Origin: UBA964 sp037444685
GTDB lineage: Bacteria; Pseudomonadota; Gammaproteobacteria; Steroidobacterales; Steroidobacteraceae
Direction: 5' to 3'
DNA length: 64,000 nt
Assembly (NCBI GenBank): GCA_037444685.1
Contig: JBBILX010000001.1
Span: 62,001-126,000, forward strand
This document shows, one piece after another, positions 61,776 through 64,000 of this stretch (position 1 is the stretch's first letter; every line of letters begins with the position of its first letter). The translations under genes and the position numbers were made by a program. The notes beneath the pieces are model-generated. The model was not told the origin of the DNA. It saw only the letters and a list, made by a program, of their open reading frames with translations, and did no database searches.

Positions 61776-63911
61776 CTAGTTCGACCCGGTGGGTCGATTC
61801 TGTGCGCGAATCGTTCGGCTTCCCGGTCGGCTTGGGTCACCGTTCAGCCCCAGCACCATGTCACCCATGACCTCGGTGGCCTGCTCGAGAATCACGTCCG
61901 GGGCGTCAGTCGCCTCGGGTTCATCGAGACTCTTGATCGGCGCGAGGCCGAGAGCGCTGCGCCGCTGGTTTTCGCGGGTGAGCCGCTCGGCTTCGAGACG
62001 AGTCCTTTCGGCCTGCCGCGACCTGAGGTTCAACGACACGCTCCTCTGCTTGCGCAGTTCGGTGGCTGCGGCGATGTCCTGCACGAGCCAGCGATAGTTG
62101 GGATCCCGTTCGGCGCGTGCGCTTTCCTCGAGCGCGAGCCGCGACAGCGCCACCCCGGACTGCCCCGCCGCGCGGAACGGCACGCCGGCGATCCGATCCC
62201 AGGGCAGGGCGTCGTCGAGGGCGCTCTCGCCGACGTCCTCGAGACTGATCGGCGACGCGAGCGGCACATCAGGTTCCACGCCACGATGCTGCGTGCTCTC
62301 GCCGGTCACCCGGTAGAACTTGCCGATCGTGACGGTGAGCTGGCCGTTGACGGGACGTGAGGACCACCTCGACAGCGGCACGAGGTTCTGCACGGTGCCC
62401 TTGCCAAAGGTACGTTGACCGAGGATCACGCCGCGTCGGTAGTCCTGGATCGCACCCGCGAAGATTTCCGACGCCGAGGCGCTGAAGCGGTCGACGAGCA
62501 CGGCCAGGGGACCCCCGTAGATCGAGCCGGCCTCCGTGTCCTCGAGCACTTCCTTGTCGCCATTGGCGAACTTCACCTGTACGACCGGACCCCGATCGAT
62601 GAACAGTCCCGTCAGCGACTGCGCCTCCGGCAGGAAGCCGCCGCCGTTGCCGCGCAGGTCGAGGATCAGGCCGTCGATCCCGTCCTTCTGCAGTTCCGTC
62701 ACGAGTCGCCGCACGTCGCGCGTGGTGCTGCGATAGTCCGGATTGCCAGCGCGCTGCGCCTCATAGTCCGAGTAGAAGCCCGGCACGTTGATAACACCTA
62801 TGCGCAGCTCGCGCTCGCCGCGCTTGAGCGTGCGCAGCTCCTTCCGGGCCGCCTGCGCCTCGAGCGTGACCTTGCCGCGCACGAAGGACAGCTTCTTCTC
62901 GGGTGTGCCCGGGGCGGCGCCCGCCGGCAGCACCGACAGACGCACCGTCGTCCCCCCCTTGCCACGGATCAGTTGCACGACGTCGTCGATGCGCCAGCCG
63001 ATCACGTCGGTGAGCGGTCCGGAATCGCCCTGCCCGACCGCGACGATCCTGTCGTTGACGTTCAGCGTGCCGGCGACGGCCGCGGGCCCCCCCTCGATGA
63101 CGTTCATGACCGTCACATAGTCGTCGACGAGCTGCAGCGATGCGCCGATGCCCTCGTAATTGAGGCTCATCTGAATCCGGTATTCCTCGGAGTTGCGCGG
63201 AGAGAGGTAGCTCGAGTGTGGGTCGAAGGTTCGCGCGTACGCGTTCATGAGATTCTCGAAGACGTCTTCCGGCGTGACCTGGTCGACGCGCTTGAGCACA
63301 CGCTCGTACCGCTTGCGCAACAGATCCGCCGCTTCGGGCCAGCTCTTGCCGGCGAGCAGCAACGACAGGGCGTCGTTCTTGACGCGCTTGCGCCACAGCT
63401 CGTCGAGCTCCGCGATGGAGTTTGCCCAGGGGGCATCCTTGCGCTCGAACTCGAACGATTCGTCGACGGTCCAGTCGGGCTCGCGCTCGAGCTGCGCGAT
63501 GGCGTACTGCATCCGCTCGCGGTTGCGCTGCTGGTAGCGCGCGAAGATCGCGTAGGCAGGCTCGAGTTCGCCCGTGCGCAGCATGTCGTCGAGCAGCAGA
63601 CGCGACTTCTGAAATTCGGCGATGTCGCTGGCAAGGAAGTAACTGCGCTGCCCGTCGAGCGATTCGAGATAGCGATCGAACACGTCCGCCGACATCGCAT
63701 CGTCGAGCGCCGCGCGCCGGAAATGCTCCTCCTCGAGGATCGTGCCGACCTGTCGGGCGATCATGCGCTGGCGGTCCGTCGGCGCGATCGCGCCAACCGG
63801 CAGCGCCTGGGTGCTCGCGGGTGCACGCGAGGAGCTGCCGAGCGCGAGCAACGCTGCCGCGGCGGCAAGGGTCACGATCCAGGCGGGGGAGGAGCGTCTA
63901 GCGTGCAGCAT
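61776..63911 (-). CDS. prc: Tail-specific C-terminal processing protease
   Basis: Periplasmic serine protease of the S41A family cleaving C-terminally tagged or cell-wall-associated proteins. 711 aa from the ATG at 63911, where a signal peptide begins (VTLAAAAALLALGSSSRA); an in-frame ATG 16 codons earlier is less likely. The PDZ domain has LNYEGIGASLQLVDDYVTVM and GGPAAVAGTLNVNDRIVAVG. The catalytic serine is in DRFSASASEIFAGAIQDYRR and the lysine in GQRTFGKGTVQNLV. The C-terminal DUF3340-like helical domain follows. Confidence 0.95.
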   Translation of the reverse strand: MLHARRSSPAWIVTLAAAAALLALGSSSRAPASTQALPVGAIAPTDRQRMIARQVGTILEEEHFRRAALDDAMSADVFDRYLESLDGQRSYFLASDIAEFQKSRLLLDDMLRTGELEPAYAIFARYQQRNRERMQYAIAQLEREPDWTVDESFEFERKDAPWANSIAELDELWRKRVKNDALSLLLAGKSWPEAADLLRKRYERVLKRVDQVTPEDVFENLMNAYARTFDPHSSYLSPRNSEEYRIQMSLNYEGIGASLQLVDDYVTVMNVIEGGPAAVAGTLNVNDRIVAVGQGDSGPLTDVIGWRIDDVVQLIRGKGGTTVRLSVLPAGAAPGTPEKKLSFVRGKVTLEAQAARKELRTLKRGERELRIGVINVPGFYSDYEAQRAGNPDYRSTTRDVRRLVTELQKDGIDGLILDLRGNGGGFLPEAQSLTGLFIDRGPVVQVKFANGDKEVLEDTEAGSIYGGPLAVLVDRFSASASEIFAGAIQDYRRGVILGQRTFGKGTVQNLVPLSRWSSRPVNGQLTVTIGKFYRVTGESTQHRGVEPDVPLASPISLEDVGESALDDALPWDRIAGVPFRAAGQSGVALSRLALEESARAERDPNYRWLVQDIAAATELRKQRSVSLNLRSRQAERTRLEAERLTRENQRRSALGLAPIKSLDEPEATDAPDVILEQATEVMGDMVLGLNGDPSRPGSRTIRAQNRPTGSN

Positions 63912-64000
63912 CTGCGGCTCGTTCAGTACAATCCGAGCCAAGGCTAGAGGGGTCCGCAAGGCTCGGCAAGTGCGCCGTGCCGCAGAAGCTCCGCCCCCCG

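Overview
The window is GC-rich, gene-dense bacterial chromosome and reads as a gammaproteobacterium, probably near the Xanthomonadales/Nevskiales/Steroidobacterales. Indicators are E. coli-like blocks (rnr-rlmB-rpsF-rpsR-rplI-dnaB-alr; ffh-rpsP-rimM-trmD-rplS; bcp-gcvR-dapA; dnaX-ybaB-recR; ppsA/ppsR), a complete Mla lipid-transport system with BepA, and a SUF operon headed by an Rrf2 regulator. The lineage is inferred from gene content and order only. I see no CRISPR array, no intact insertion sequence, no prophage and no rRNA.

Layout. 1-7239: a broken MFS gene, then an Lrp-type regulator divergent from an amino-acid catabolic block (4-hydroxyphenylpyruvate dioxygenase, a VOC protein, a fumarylacetoacetate-hydrolase-type enzyme and a short PutA). 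7240-11176: an accessory patch with a small cysteine-rich secreted protein, remains of a TonB-dependent receptor and possibly of a DUF2149 protein, and a compact arsR-arsC-acr3 operon; it ends against a tRNA-Leu(CAG). 11316-17842: RNA decay, rRNA methylation, ribosomal proteins, replicative helicase and alanine racemase. 17891-19450: an FHA/PP2C pair facing left. 19772-26451: radA, ffh, the rpsP-rimM-trmD-rplS operon and sppA. 26504-31878: threonine degradation (kbl-tdh), a YhhQ-type transporter, a CnoX-like thioredoxin, a nucleosidase and a membrane-anchored hydrolase. 31972-35003: an ECF sigma factor, an RskA-like anti-sigma factor and a DUF4397 lipoprotein cut by an in-frame TAG. 35104-41722: rrf2-sufBCDSU-sufT-Rieske, leftward. 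41854-48390: class I aldolase, mlaFEDCB, and opposing mlaA and bepA. 48478-52288: a PIN/PhoH ATPase, bcp, gcvR, dapA and a small BamC-like lipoprotein. 52315-56703: tRNA-Ser, SRP RNA, dnaX-ybaB-recR, and rsgA divergent from orn. 56727-63911: ppsA/ppsR, a YqiB (DUF1249) protein, a coiled-coil protein and the tail-specific protease Prc.

How it works together: most of the window is housekeeping (translation, replication, envelope maintenance, Fe-S assembly). The points most worth a second look are: several genes whose -10 element sits 6-8 nt before the start codon with no Shine-Dalgarno (ffh, orn, rsgA, mlaA, yqiB), suggesting leaderless mRNAs; a perfect 16-bp CRP/Clp-type palindrome upstream of the PP2C gene; an Rrf2/IscR-like operator on the suf promoter; the single-codon interruption of the DUF4397 lipoprotein; the relic-plus-ars patch beside tRNA-Leu; and a Rieske protein at the end of the suf operon. 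I did not find a clearly undescribed multi-gene system; the closest candidates are the kinase-less FHA/PP2C pair and the ECF/RskA/DUF4397 cluster.
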